A stretch of 56,738 nucleotides of DNA from Bacteroidales bacterium (GTDB lineage Bacteria; Bacteroidota; Bacteroidia; Bacteroidales; FEN-979). Each line of letters begins with the position of its first letter. The stretch's first letter is position 1. A model generated the notes under the pieces. The model was not told the DNA's origin, searched no databases, and saw only the letters and a list, made by a program, of their open reading frames with translations. The stretch lies in the NCBI GenBank assembly GCA_023229525.1, contig JALNZC010000027.1:1-56738 (forward strand). Reading direction: 5' to 3'. Below are positions 44,732 through 53,460 of this stretch, piece after piece. A program made the position numbers and the translations under genes.

Positions 44732-44867
44732 TCATATAAATTTATCCTTTAATTCAAGGTTTCTTTCATTAAATGCTTTATAGAAAAAAGGACACCGTTT
44801 ATAATTCATCTTCCGGGATTTGATTTAGGTTTTCTGTGCCATTAATTGGCGTTTTGATAGTTTGCAT
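44732..44867 (-). pseudogene. N-terminal remnant of an NTF2/SnoaL-like protein
   Basis: ATG 44867 starts a 22-codon frame (MQTIKTPINGTENLNQIPED, then EL and TAA). After a frame change comes FYKAFNERNLELKDKFI and a TGA at 44734-44732. Together these read as the beginning of a SnoaL/NTF2-like protein with a frameshift; the rest is deleted. The identity is recalled from the family's usual PxDxLxxVxxFYxAFNxRxLxLM pattern and is not certain. Confidence 0.5.
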
Positions 44868-44975
44868 ATTTTTCTACTTTTTGGGTAAATAAAAAAGACA
44901 AATTCCGGGTAGCAGTCGTAAATACAAACAATTTTTTAAACTTCAATGTTTTTATTTTTGCAGGAAACCGGTTTA

Positions 44976-45890
44976 TCAGGGCGTGTTTTTAATAATTTTC
45001 TGTTTCAAAGCGTATCCACTTTCATCCGTTACCGAAATAAAATAGATTCCGCTTTTAAGGTCCCCGATATCAATGATCAATTTTACTCTATCAGTTTGTA
45101 AGTTTTTTATCCTGTTACCCAGGATGTCAAATATTTCAATGATCATATTACCCTTAACCTGTCTGATAAACTCAAGAATAACAATTGAATTTGACGGGAC
45201 GGGATACACTTTGAAATTATTTCTTTCCGGATGATCATCCTCAATTCCGGTAATATAATCACAGGCTGGAGATGATCCCCTTTTATACAATCCGAATGAA
45301 TCATCACAATAGCATCGCAACGTACCACCTTCATATAAATCCACAACACAGGCGGGTTCAGGGAACATGTATCCGAGAGATCCAATTCTTTCAATGATTG
45401 GATCAGAAGAAAATACCCATGTTGAATTTTGCCCGGGTGAAACTTTTAAATATTTTAATGAAAATGAGTTAATTGTGGTAAATCCAGTACTATCGACAAC
45501 AACTGTTGCGGTATCATCACAAAGATGGAATAAATCCCAACCCGCAACTAACCATGAATCATTGGCGACAGAATTGAAATCATATAGTTTGAAAAATTGT
45601 CCATAACGGTAATAATAAACAATGTTGTTTTCAAGATAAGTATATTCATAGCCAATTAAATTGGTTGAATAGATGTGATTAACCCAATCATAGGTAAACC
45701 GTTCCTTTTTTAAGATTTTAGTGGATTTGCCATCTACAATTGTATCCCCTGTGTACGTAATTTTAACGTATCCTGAATACCACATTGCCGCCCATTCATA
45801 GTACCATGTTGCCCCTGAAGGTGCCCAAACCTGGGCTTGCATAATTGATGATGAAAAAATCAGCAATAAACCGAGGAGAATTGTTTTCAT
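44976..45890 (-). CDS. T9SS type A sorting domain protein
   Basis: A 304-residue secreted protein has a signal peptide (MKTILLGLLLIFSSSIMQAQ), a body rich in Tyr, Trp and Thr (YYEWAAMWYSGYVKITYTGD), and a C-terminal Por sorting domain. The sorting domain starts FKVYPVPSNSIVILEF and ends SGIYFISVTDESGYALKQK. It should be carried over the outer membrane by type IX secretion and anchored. Function is unknown. Start ATG 45890. Confidence 0.88.
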   Translation of the reverse strand: MKTILLGLLLIFSSSIMQAQVWAPSGATWYYEWAAMWYSGYVKITYTGDTIVDGKSTKILKKERFTYDWVNHIYSTNLIGYEYTYLENNIVYYYRYGQFFKLYDFNSVANDSWLVAGWDLFHLCDDTATVVVDSTGFTTINSFSLKYLKVSPGQNSTWVFSSDPIIERIGSLGYMFPEPACVVDLYEGGTLRCYCDDSFGLYKRGSSPACDYITGIEDDHPERNNFKVYPVPSNSIVILEFIRQVKGNMIIEIFDILGNRIKNLQTDRVKLIIDIGDLKSGIYFISVTDESGYALKQKIIKNTP

Positions 45891-45926
45891 GAGATATCTT
45901 ATTAAAAATGTGTACTACCCCCGCAT

Positions 45927-45991
45927 CGTTAACCGCAATAAAGGAAGCGCTTTTGTCAAGCAATTTTGTTTCAGCATTGTTGCGGTTAACG
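45927..45991. repeat. 65-base element with perfect 12-base inverted ends
   Basis: CGTTAACCGCAA (45927-45938) and TTGCGGTTAACG (45980-45991) are exact reverse complements around a 41-base centre. The size and arms recall integron attC sites, although the core bases do not match the attC consensus. It lies between the T9SS protein gene and the YoeB toxin gene. Confidence 0.75.
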
Positions 45992-46008
45992 ACTTGTCAA
46001 ATCGTGTG

Positions 46009-46269
46009 TTATTTATTATAGTGAAAGCGACAACTATAGATTAACAAATCTTCACCAACAATCTGATAAACTAATCTATGTTCACGTTCAATTCGCCTCG
46101 ACCATAATCCTGCTAAATCGTATTTAAGAGGTTCCGGTTTTCCAAAACCCTCATAGGACGTTTGCTGAATGATTTTAATCAGATCAATGATCTTTTTTAT
46201 CATTCTTTTATCTTCTGATTGCCATGAATGATAATCTTGCCATGAGTTCTTTGAAAATACGATTTTCAC
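46009..46269 (-). CDS. yoeB: YoeB-family mRNA interferase toxin
   Basis: An 86-residue Txe/YoeB toxin. It has the closing block LWSRRIEREHRLVYQIVGED and the C-terminal CRFHY, so the residues needed for ribosome-dependent mRNA cleavage (Glu, Arg, His, Tyr) all appear present. GTG 46269 is the start and shares its G with the antitoxin stop. The upstream antitoxin reading frame lacks a start codon, see that entry. Confidence 0.9.
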   Translation of the reverse strand: MKIVFSKNSWQDYHSWQSEDKRMIKKIIDLIKIIQQTSYEGFGKPEPLKYDLAGLWSRRIEREHRLVYQIVGEDLLIYSCRFHYNK

Positions 46270-46415
46270 TATTCCTCAATTAATTCCTTATAGACTTTTT
46301 TCCCAGATTTCATTTGATAAATTGATGCATAAAGTCGGTCAGCATTTGTTTTGGAACTGAGTAAATGAGCGGTTTCAAGAACAGTTGCTTTATTTTTTCT
46401 TGTTAACGCTTCTTG
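46269..46415 (-). pseudogene. YefM-like antitoxin reading frame without a start
   Basis: The frame upstream of the toxin encodes TVLETAHLLSSKTNADRLYA and MKSGKKVYKELIEE, a YefM/Phd-type antitoxin, and ends at TAG 46271-46269. Going upstream the frame is blocked by a TAG after 48 codons and contains no ATG, GTG or TTG before the conserved part. It overlaps the end of the GNAT gene by 26 bases. The N-terminal DNA-binding part seems lost. Confidence 0.65.
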
Positions 46416-47175
46416 CTATCTTTTTTCTGATTTTCTTATAAGAAGGCGGTGGCCCAATTCTAATCTTTTTACCATCAATAAATAGTCCGTCGGTTATACC
46501 CCATTCTTTTACTATTCCTCTGTCTAAAGTATCGTATTCCCGGATAGTAATTTTATCTTGAAAATCTTCTGATGCTCTCCTGGCTCTTTCGTAAGCAATA
46601 TTTTGAGCCGGACACCAATCGTTTCTGAACATTGTAATATTTACCTTTTCTACACCTTTTTCTGGCTTCTTTTTTTGTTTTATGAATCTCGGTGGAATTG
46701 CATTCTCGTTAAATGGTTTCCATAATAATCTCATTAGTCCATTCTTGTCTGCCACTTTATATCCTTTTTGCTTAAACCATGAAGCTCGCATAAAGACTGG
46801 TATTAAAAGTCCCCAGGTTACCATACCTTTTGCACCAAGCTGTCTGCTATCTTCTTCTGCTGCTTTTAATAAAGCTGAACCCATACCTCTTTTACGATAA
46901 TTTCCACGGCCTTTATTATAACCATGAACCCAAATACAAAGCACAACATATAAGTTCTCTCCTTCAAATCCGGTATGTTCGATAGGGATATATTGAATCA
47001 TACCCCCGATTATATTATTTTCATCCAGAGCAAATTTAACTTTCACTCCTTTGCACTTCATACGTTCGTACCACCTTTGCTTGTAATCCCCGGCTTCATT
47101 CATTTCTTCTGACCATTCCTCAAGACAGCAGTAATACAATTTTTCATTTTCCGAAGTAATGTCCGATATTTTCAT
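46390..47175 (-). CDS. GNAT acetyltransferase with YoaP-like C-terminus
   Basis: A 261-residue protein: residues 1-165 form a GNAT domain (ENNIIGGMIQYIPIEHTGFE, NYRKRGMGSALLKAAEEDS). The rest resembles the YoaP-like/thioredoxin-like domain, with a WCPAQNIAYERA motif (a lone Cys in the CxxC-like position) and LFIDGKKIRIG. Such fusions occur in Bacteroidota and Firmicutes and have no settled substrate. The end of the gene overlaps the antitoxin frame. Confidence 0.85.
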   Translation of the reverse strand: MKISDITSENEKLYYCCLEEWSEEMNEAGDYKQRWYERMKCKGVKVKFALDENNIIGGMIQYIPIEHTGFEGENLYVVLCIWVHGYNKGRGNYRKRGMGSALLKAAEEDSRQLGAKGMVTWGLLIPVFMRASWFKQKGYKVADKNGLMRLLWKPFNENAIPPRFIKQKKKPEKGVEKVNITMFRNDWCPAQNIAYERARRASEDFQDKITIREYDTLDRGIVKEWGITDGLFIDGKKIRIGPPPSYKKIRKKIARSVNKKK

Positions 47176-47208
47176 TTTATTTTTCGTAATTATTATTTTA
47201 CTTGTTCT

Positions 47209-48083
47209 TTATCCACTTTTAATAATTTCATTTGCCTATTTGACGGTTGATTTACCATGTGAACCGCTTTCCATTAATTTATATTCTTTGTTCTCGTGTT
47301 GCCAATGTTTATAAATCAGATCACATCCTTTTTTATCGACAATATTATTATGCATTCCATAAATAAGAAGTAATGGATAATCAGCTTTTGGCAATAATCA
47401 ACCATTGAATTAATGAGTTTCCTTGACTCATTCATATAATATATACTGAAGTACTTGACCAATAATGTATCATTTATTCTTTTTTCCGACTCCCTTTTAT
47501 CTTCTTCGTTTTCTATTTTCGATGGGTCACCTGCCATATTAACGATGGGTTTGTGTTTTACAAAAAGATAATAACAAACATATTGTAAATATAGGCTAAA
47601 ACCTGGCGACATCCCTTTAGCCTTTTTTATTTAATAAAGCGGATTTACAAGAAATGAACCGGCGATATTGGGCAAGTTGTCCGCAACAGCTAACAGTACT
47701 GAGGTTGACATACTGTGACCAAACAGAAATACTTTATGATGTTTTGAACCATAGTCATTATCAATTAATATGATTTCCGAAAAGTCATTAATGAAATCGT
47801 TGAAATTTGAAATATCACCACGCATACCATCTGAATATCCAGTCCCACGGGGATGTATTGCAACAACTCTGTTCTCATTATAAGATAAAAGATCAATGAT
47901 ATCCTTTTCACTATTATGATTTATTCCTGTAATACCTAAAATTATGAATATTGTCGAGCTGTAATTCTCAACAGGCCTGTAATTATAGATAAACAATTGA
48001 TATCCATCCCTAACTTTAAAAAAGAGGCCTTCATTTTTATCAATAATTTGTGGCTTATCTGAATTCTTCATCGAAATAAGCAT
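47209..48083 (-). pseudogene. broken alpha/beta hydrolase (serine aminopeptidase-like)
   Basis: The N-terminal frame (150 residues) has a hydrolase core with the nucleophile elbow LFGHSMSTS, and stops at TAA 47633-47631. The same frame resumes after it (IKKAKGMSPGFSLYLQYV). A frameshift near 47385 then moves the reading to KADYPLLLIYGMHNNIVD, with the His motif SGSHGKS. A TAG follows at 47238-47236 and the last stop is at 47211-47209. In total two nonsense codons and one frameshift. Intact it would be about 290 residues of the S33-type monoglyceride lipase fold. Confidence 0.8.
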
Positions 48084-48131
48084 TGATAATGTTGATTTTG
48101 TTGCGGTTGTATATTCGTCAAAATCTGTATA

Positions 48132-48476
48132 TTATTGATCAATGTGAAGAGCATGTGACGAAATAACACCTACAATTATAATTACCAAGACTATTGCTGC
48201 CAATGCTTCCTTACTGATAAACATTTCTTTTGCTTTTTTTGCGTAGTTTAATAATGTTCTCCAGTTAAATGAAATATGAAGTATGGAAAATATTACAAAT
48301 AAGATGCCTGCAATATCATGTACAGACATCCAAAAATGTCTTTCAACAGTTAGCTTTTCAAATTGAAAAACATGATTCATGATCCCACTAAAAGGGAGGC
48401 ATAATCCTGAAATAAGAAGGGCAGTTGAAATAAAAGCTCTTCTATTGAACGGTTTCTTTTTTACATTTTGTTCCAT
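48132..48476 (-). CDS. DUF4405-like membrane protein
   Basis: A 114-residue protein with three hydrophobic helices, including RRAFISTALLISGLCLPFSG and HFWMSVHDIAGILFVIFSIL, and a HISFNW motif. The pattern of His residues facing the membrane (HDIAG, HISFNW) is like DUF4405/cytochrome b561-type haem proteins. ATG 48476 is preferred; the frame to 48536 overlaps the broken VOC gene. Function unknown, possibly membrane electron transfer. Confidence 0.75.
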   Translation of the reverse strand: MEQNVKKKPFNRRAFISTALLISGLCLPFSGIMNHVFQFEKLTVERHFWMSVHDIAGILFVIFSILHISFNWRTLLNYAKKAKEMFISKEALAAIVLVIIIVGVISSHALHIDQ

Positions 48477-48516
48477 AATTTGCTTTATTAAAAGTGATCT
48501 TACAGACGGGAAATTT

Positions 48517-49054
48517 TCATTTGGTTGTCTTACCACTTATTTTAGTTAAAACGTTGTCTACAGGCTCCCAAAGCTCAATTTTATTTCCATCAGGTCCATA
48601 ATATGAACGAATTTTCCATATTCAAAATTTTCAGTTTTATCCACAATTGTTACTCCGTTTTCCTTTAATTTTTTCACCAATCCTTCAATTTCTGGGCTCT
48701 GTAATTTATCATAAACTCCTTCTCGGACGGTTCGAAGTAATCAGAACCTTTTTCAAATGGACTCCATCTGAGATAATTGATTTCGTCCGGTCTATTGGCG
48801 TTTCTAAATTCGAAGGATGAACCGTAGTCATCAATTACAAGTCCTAAGTTTTTTCCATACCAATCCCTTGTTTCTTTTGGATTTATTGAACCAAAGAAAA
48901 TTCCTCCTATTCCTGTAACTCTTGGGGTAGTATCCTTTTTCGCATTTCCTGTTTGTACCTGTTTATTAGTATTGTCGTTCATGTTTTTATTCGTTGACAA
49001 ATTACAACTTGCTACTAATATTGCAAAGAATTAGAGTAGATTTGTTTTATTCAT
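48517..49054 (-). pseudogene. broken VOC-family lipoprotein gene
   Basis: The frame starts at ATG 49054 with a lipoprotein signal (MNKTNLL, TAA at 49033-49031, FFAILVASCNLS). It continues in frame with VTGIGGIFFGSINPKETRDW. A frameshift near 48695 moves reading to EIEGLVKKLKENGVTIVDKT, and another near 48593 to NKIELWEPVDNVLTKISGK, ending at TGA 48519-48517. Intact, it would be a VOC/glyoxalase-like lipoprotein of about 178 residues. Confidence 0.8.
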
Positions 49055-49141
49055 TTTTCATCCTTGTTTGATTTTAAGATCAATAATGTCTGACGTCTCC
49101 CAAAGGATGAATACCACCCCGGCATTAGATTTGCGCTGTTA

Positions 49142-49577
49142 TTAGTCGGTGTGAATATTATATTTCTTGATTGACTTTGATAGCTCATTTTTCTCAGATA
49201 AAGCTTCTTCCAAACCAAAGTCATCTTCAAGGTCCAGCCAGTATTTAGCAGAATTTCCAAAATAGTTACTTAATCTCAAAACCGTATCTGCCGTAATTCT
49301 TCTTCTTCCTGATTTCAACCTCAAATAAATGACCATTATGCCATTTAAAAATAAGTCGCTATTGATCATTAATCCTGATACTATGATAATCTTTATGGTT
49401 TCCGGCGCGTTTTTCTAATTTGTCAGTAGGAGGGATCCTTAGATCAATTAATGTTATTGAATTGTACAACATTCTAAGTTTCCTTCTTACAGCATGCTGA
49501 ATCTCAATTGGAAGTTTTGAAGATCGGGCTCCTTTCCAAATTTTTTCCATTTCTTTTGAGCTAAATGATTTTATCAT
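49142..49577 (-). pseudogene. decayed HigBA toxin-antitoxin module
   Basis: The toxin frame from ATG 49577 matches HigB (MIKSFSSKEMEKIWKGARSS, KDYHSIRINDQ). It stops at TAG 49361-49359, where the family has Trp, while the same frame continues RLIFKWHNGHLFEVEI. Near 49312 it then runs into the middle of a HigA-type antitoxin in another frame (SGRRRITADTVLRLSNYFG), which ends at 49142. The HigA N-terminus and helix-turn-helix start are missing. So there is one nonsense codon and one fused deletion. Confidence 0.8.
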
Positions 49578-49948
49578 GTTAGCGAATTACGATACTAACG
49601 TTAAAGGTAAGTATGTCTTATGCGAAATGCAAATTTGGTTTTAAATTAATCCGGGCCAACGCCCCTCCTGCCGCTGCATGGCGGGTTTTAATAATATTTC
49701 ATGGAGTGGTTTTCAATATTGACTACAATGTGTGGCCTGTAAAACCATGTACCATTCTCATCTTCACTTAGCATACAACTCTTATCAGCATTGAGTTTAC
49801 AGTTATGTTACTGCCTGTTTTTGATTCAACATTAATAATTTTAACCGGACACTATTATAAAATTATATATATTTGTTAGAATGTTTTACATAAAACCCAT
49901 TTTATATTTTCGTATTTTTTATGACATCATAGAACTTACCCCAGGGAT
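49578..49948. other. intergenic stretch with promoter before the barrel gene
   Basis: About 370 bases with no gene. Near 49673 lies a G/C-rich hairpin-like text (CCTGCCGCTGCATGGCGGG). At 49868-49875 TATATTTG on the plus strand is a probable promoter for the barrel operon, with a leader of about 70 bases. Near 49845 ACCGGACACTA resembles IS-end text, without further support. Confidence 0.4.
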
Positions 49949-50560
49949 ATGAGAAAGACAATAATATTATTAATATTTGCTTGTGCCGTAAGCAATATAT
50001 ACGCTCAGCATAGACCGTATAAATTTGGTATAAAAGGGGGTATCAATTACATACATTTAGAAAACTACGGAAAAGGATTTTACTCTGACTTTGATGCGAA
50101 GCCAGGTTGGAGTTTTGGCGCATTGTTTCAATATACAAGAGGAAGCTTTTTAAAATACTCCATTGTGCCGGAAATTCTTTTTACGCAATCAACAACAGAC
50201 GTGGATCTTCTTTACATAACAGATTGCATAACAACCATTCAGACGATAGATATGCCACTTAGTTTTAAACTTGGCCTGCAATTAAGTAAGATCTTCAGAC
50301 CCTATATCCTGGGAAATATTTATGGATCGTATGTAATCAAAGAGTATGGAGATTTTTTCAATTTGCTTGATGTAGACCATTCTCAACCTTTTAACCAATT
50401 TAATAAACTGTATTTCGGGGTTAGCGCTGGGCTTGGTTTTGATCTCTGGAAATTTCAACTTGAGGGAAGATACAGATGGAATCTGAACAAGATAAATACC
50501 GATGACTATTCAGCCCTGAAACAGATGGGGTTGGAAATCTCATGTGCAATTCTTTTTTGA
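49949..50560 (+). CDS. PorT-like outer-membrane beta-barrel protein
   Basis: A 203-residue secreted protein has a signal peptide (MRKTIILLIFACAVSNIYAQ) and a barrel pattern typical of PorT-like proteins (YKFGIKGGINYIHLENYGKG, VSAGLGFDLWKFQLEGRYRW, ending ISCAILF). The lipase-like lipoprotein gene follows 28 bases later and a second barrel follows that, suggesting one transcript. A TATATTTG element at 49868 is the likely promoter. Confidence 0.8.
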   Translation: MRKTIILLIFACAVSNIYAQHRPYKFGIKGGINYIHLENYGKGFYSDFDAKPGWSFGALFQYTRGSFLKYSIVPEILFTQSTTDVDLLYITDCITTIQTIDMPLSFKLGLQLSKIFRPYILGNIYGSYVIKEYGDFFNLLDVDHSQPFNQFNKLYFGVSAGLGFDLWKFQLEGRYRWNLNKINTDDYSALKQMGLEISCAILF

Positions 50561-50588
50561 ATCAGCATAATATACACTAAACCGGAAG

Positions 50589-51782
50589 ATGAAAAAGATA
50601 TTATTTTATTGCCTGCTAATCTTAACCTTCCATTCGTGTAAGAAGGAGCCCTTGGAAGATTTTATCTTTCTGGAAAGAGTCGAAAAAGTTGAGGTGATCG
50701 ACAAGTATACTTTGGCTGCCAGACTGAAACAAGACCCACATTCCACCCTGTATAAGGCATTGCCAAATAAGAAAATAAAGATCGTTTCAATAGTTTACAA
50801 TACCCTCGACCCTAAAGGCCAACCCATCCTAGCCTCGGGAGCAATATTTTACCCGTCTGCAGATGTGGATTATGAACGATTGGGAACTATATTAGGGGTT
50901 CATTATACTTATGGAGCAGACTACGAGGTTCCCTCTCAGAAAATGGCAGTAACCGAAGGTCTTTTCTCTTTGTTTGGCTACATTGTAGTAGCTCCGGATT
51001 ATATCGGATATGGTGCATCCAGAGATAAAGTTCATCCATATTATGATGTGATCACGACGGGTCAGGCTTGTGCAGATATGCTCCTTGCCGCAAAAGAATA
51101 TTTTGCGTCAATCAGCAGAAAAGTCTCTCACAAAGTTACAGTAATGGGATATTCTCAGGGCGGCCAGGCTGCACTTTCATTTCTCAGATTTGTTGAGACA
51201 ACCCCATTATATCAGGACGCCTTCGTTATAGATCAGGTGTTTGCCGGTGGTGGCGCTTATGATTTAATAAAATCATATGACACTTTTGTAGAAAAAGATT
51301 ATAGCAGCCAACCGGTCACAATCCCTCTATTAGTTCTGGGACTCAATTATGGGGATAGCCTGAATTTAGATCTGAAGCAAATTTTTGCCGAACCACTTTA
51401 TTCTCACTATGAGGAATGGATAATTTCAAAAAAATATACAACAGATGAGGTTTCGGCCAAGATGGGGGAAACAAAACTCTCCAAGATCATGGCCCCTGAA
51501 GCGTTTGACCGGTCAAACCCGAATACTGTAAAGTTTATCAGGGCATTGGAAAATAATAGTTTAATCGTTTATGGGAAAGTAACAAACTGGGTACCTAAGG
51601 CAAAGATAACTTTATTGCATGCGACTAAGGATACCATCGTCCCATACGAGAATACCGATAGCGCTTATAAGGCATTCTCAGCGGCAGGTTGCAATGTAAC
51701 CAAACATGATATTCCTGATAAGGACCATAAGGAAGCCGGCCAGGATTTTTACACTTATTGTATGCTTCATTTACTGATTTAG
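50589..51782 (+). CDS. secreted lipase-like alpha/beta hydrolase lipoprotein
   Basis: A 397-residue protein has a lipoprotein signal peptide (MKKILFYCLLILTFHSC, lipid Cys17) and an alpha/beta hydrolase domain of the secretory-lipase type. The nucleophile is in VMGYSQGGQAALSF, the oxyanion region is APDYIGYGAS, the acid Asp is likely in HATKDTIVPY, and the His is in DKDHKEAG. It should be anchored to the outer membrane facing out and hydrolyse esters. It is flanked by two barrel genes with short gaps. Confidence 0.85.
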   Translation: MKKILFYCLLILTFHSCKKEPLEDFIFLERVEKVEVIDKYTLAARLKQDPHSTLYKALPNKKIKIVSIVYNTLDPKGQPILASGAIFYPSADVDYERLGTILGVHYTYGADYEVPSQKMAVTEGLFSLFGYIVVAPDYIGYGASRDKVHPYYDVITTGQACADMLLAAKEYFASISRKVSHKVTVMGYSQGGQAALSFLRFVETTPLYQDAFVIDQVFAGGGAYDLIKSYDTFVEKDYSSQPVTIPLLVLGLNYGDSLNLDLKQIFAEPLYSHYEEWIISKKYTTDEVSAKMGETKLSKIMAPEAFDRSNPNTVKFIRALENNSLIVYGKVTNWVPKAKITLLHATKDTIVPYENTDSAYKAFSAAGCNVTKHDIPDKDHKEAGQDFYTYCMLHLLI

Positions 51783-51790
51783 CCATTCTC

Positions 51791-52300
51791 ATGATGAAGA
51801 CCCGGATAACCATTTTTCTTTTATTATTTAGTTCTACAGTACTCTATGCTCACACAAAGTCATACGCAAAACATAACAAGGGATATTTCTTTGATGTAGG
51901 TATCGCATTTGGAGGAACATTCCCCAAAAACGTTGATCCGAGAGCGATTCTGGAAGTTTTTACAACACACGGATACCAATTTTCCAATACTTTTTCTTTA
52001 GGTGCCGGTCTCTCTACTTACAATACGGAAAATATTAACATCTATTTACAATTAAGATTCAATTTGCGTAATATCAGTGAATCCAGAACTCATTATACCT
52101 ATATTGCGTTGAGAGGGGGTTATTCATGGAGCACCTGGACAGGAGAAGCCTGGGGAGATGACAAGGGACCAATTGTTGACCCTCGTTTTGGATGGTCTTT
52201 TTATACGAAAGGAGCCAATTTAAGGTGGAGTGTATTTGTAGCACCCAGCATTTATCAATTCCACTTTATTCCAAAGATTGGATTGGCTTTTGAATTTTAG
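51791..52300 (+). CDS. outer-membrane beta-barrel protein
   Basis: A 169-residue secreted protein has a signal peptide (MMKTRITIFLLLFSSTVLYA) and barrel strands such as FFDVGIAFGGTFPKN and TFSLGAGLSTYNTEN. It ends FHFIPKIGLAFEF, with a terminal Phe as in true outer-membrane barrels. ATG 51791 (or 51794) is nine bases after the hydrolase stop and preferred to the earlier ATG at 51758, which would start inside the hydrolase gene. Confidence 0.75.
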   Translation: MMKTRITIFLLLFSSTVLYAHTKSYAKHNKGYFFDVGIAFGGTFPKNVDPRAILEVFTTHGYQFSNTFSLGAGLSTYNTENINIYLQLRFNLRNISESRTHYTYIALRGGYSWSTWTGEAWGDDKGPIVDPRFGWSFYTKGANLRWSVFVAPSIYQFHFIPKIGLAFEF

Positions 52301-52332
52301 GAGAACTGGTGAACTATCCTGTTAGCAACTGA

Positions 52333-53187
52333 CTATTTTATCATGAGTTTTGTACAGTAATTATTCGCTCCCATAGTGAACCAAACAAAATATAAACCTT
52401 TACGAAATGAACTGCAATCGTAATAGTTATTATTTCCATAAATGTTCTTTGAATCTAGCATCTCTCCTGTACTGTTGTATATTTTCATTATTGTTGGCTC
52501 AAATGTGGTTAAATCAATTTTGAAATAATTGGCTGCCGGATTTGGAGATATTATTATCCTATCCTTTTTAATATTTTCCGAAAGAGATAAGGTTGTTGTA
52601 TCTGGTGTACCACAGTTGAATCCATTTTTCTGATAATATATTAATTCTTCATTCCAAACTACGTTATTTGGAATAGCTGATGCGGAGAAATAATAGTTTT
52701 TCACTAATCCCAATCCTTTCCCAAAGTGAAAAATGAAAATATCAGGTTCAAATGCATTTTTTCCGAAATGGTACCCGTTAATAACTGAATCACAATAATA
52801 TTCAGAGATGAAATTAATTGTATCGTATTCATACATAGAACTATCATAAGAAATCCAGAAATTGGAAATATTTATATCAAGATTTGTATAAAAAACTGTG
52901 TCTATTTTAGTCCAAAAATGATATTCAATATAAGGGGGTTCCATCAACCTATTAGTATAGTAAGAATCGTGGAAACGTAAATAAAATAAAGTATCATTGT
53001 CAATGGAGTAAAACTAGTCTATAATTGTTATTCTGTCGCAATTTGAAGGTTGACCGCCAGCTTTTCCCGAAATTTGAAATTTATCCCCAATTGAAAAATC
53101 AAACACTTCTCCTACTGTCAATAAATCCTGAGCTGAAATTGTTGTTGAGAATGCTAATGCTACAATAATTGAATATAACGTTTTCAT
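52333..53187 (-). pseudogene. T9SS-sorted protein interrupted by one TAG
   Basis: The frame starts at ATG 53187 with a signal peptide (MKTLYSIIVALAFSTTISAQ) and continues to TIID. It meets TAG at 53016-53014, then carries on in the same frame (FYSIDNDTLFYLRFHDSYYT) to a Por sorting domain (ISPNPAANYFKIDLTTFEPT, ending KLMIK) at 52333. There is one nonsense codon and no frameshift. The segment after the stop could start at ATG 52947 but would lack a signal peptide. Confidence 0.8.
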
Positions 53188-53450
53188 AGGTTAGTTTTTT
53201 TTTTGTTACTTATACGCTTCCAGCATCTGCTCTGCGGGTTTTACTTGATTTGCGTTTTTATTTTCAATTCTATTTACAAGGCGGATGAAGGATTGCTTTT
53301 GTTCCGAAACTCGCATTACAGCTGACGGTTCGTTGCACTAAATCCCGTCACAGGATAAACCAGAACGAGATAGAACATTTTCCAATAAAGATAGTAAAAT
53401 AATATTACCCCTAAAATAATTTACACTATGGAAAATGAAAGGTCTAAATT
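53188..53450. other. intergenic stretch
   Basis: About 260 bases with no gene. A small inverted repeat (TGACGG at about 53318 and CCGTCA at about 53346) is the only structure seen. It precedes the broken recombinase fragment. Confidence 0.35.
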
Positions 53451-53460
53451 ATGAATAAAA

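Noticed and set aside
49835..49860. Possible insertion-sequence end (ACCGGACACTA)
   Set aside because: Only one short motif is seen, with no partner end or transposase remnant nearby.
44732..53187. Stop-codon reassignment (TAG read as sense)
   Set aside because: Both TAA and TAG interrupt genes, frameshifts are also present, and TAG ends intact genes in the window.
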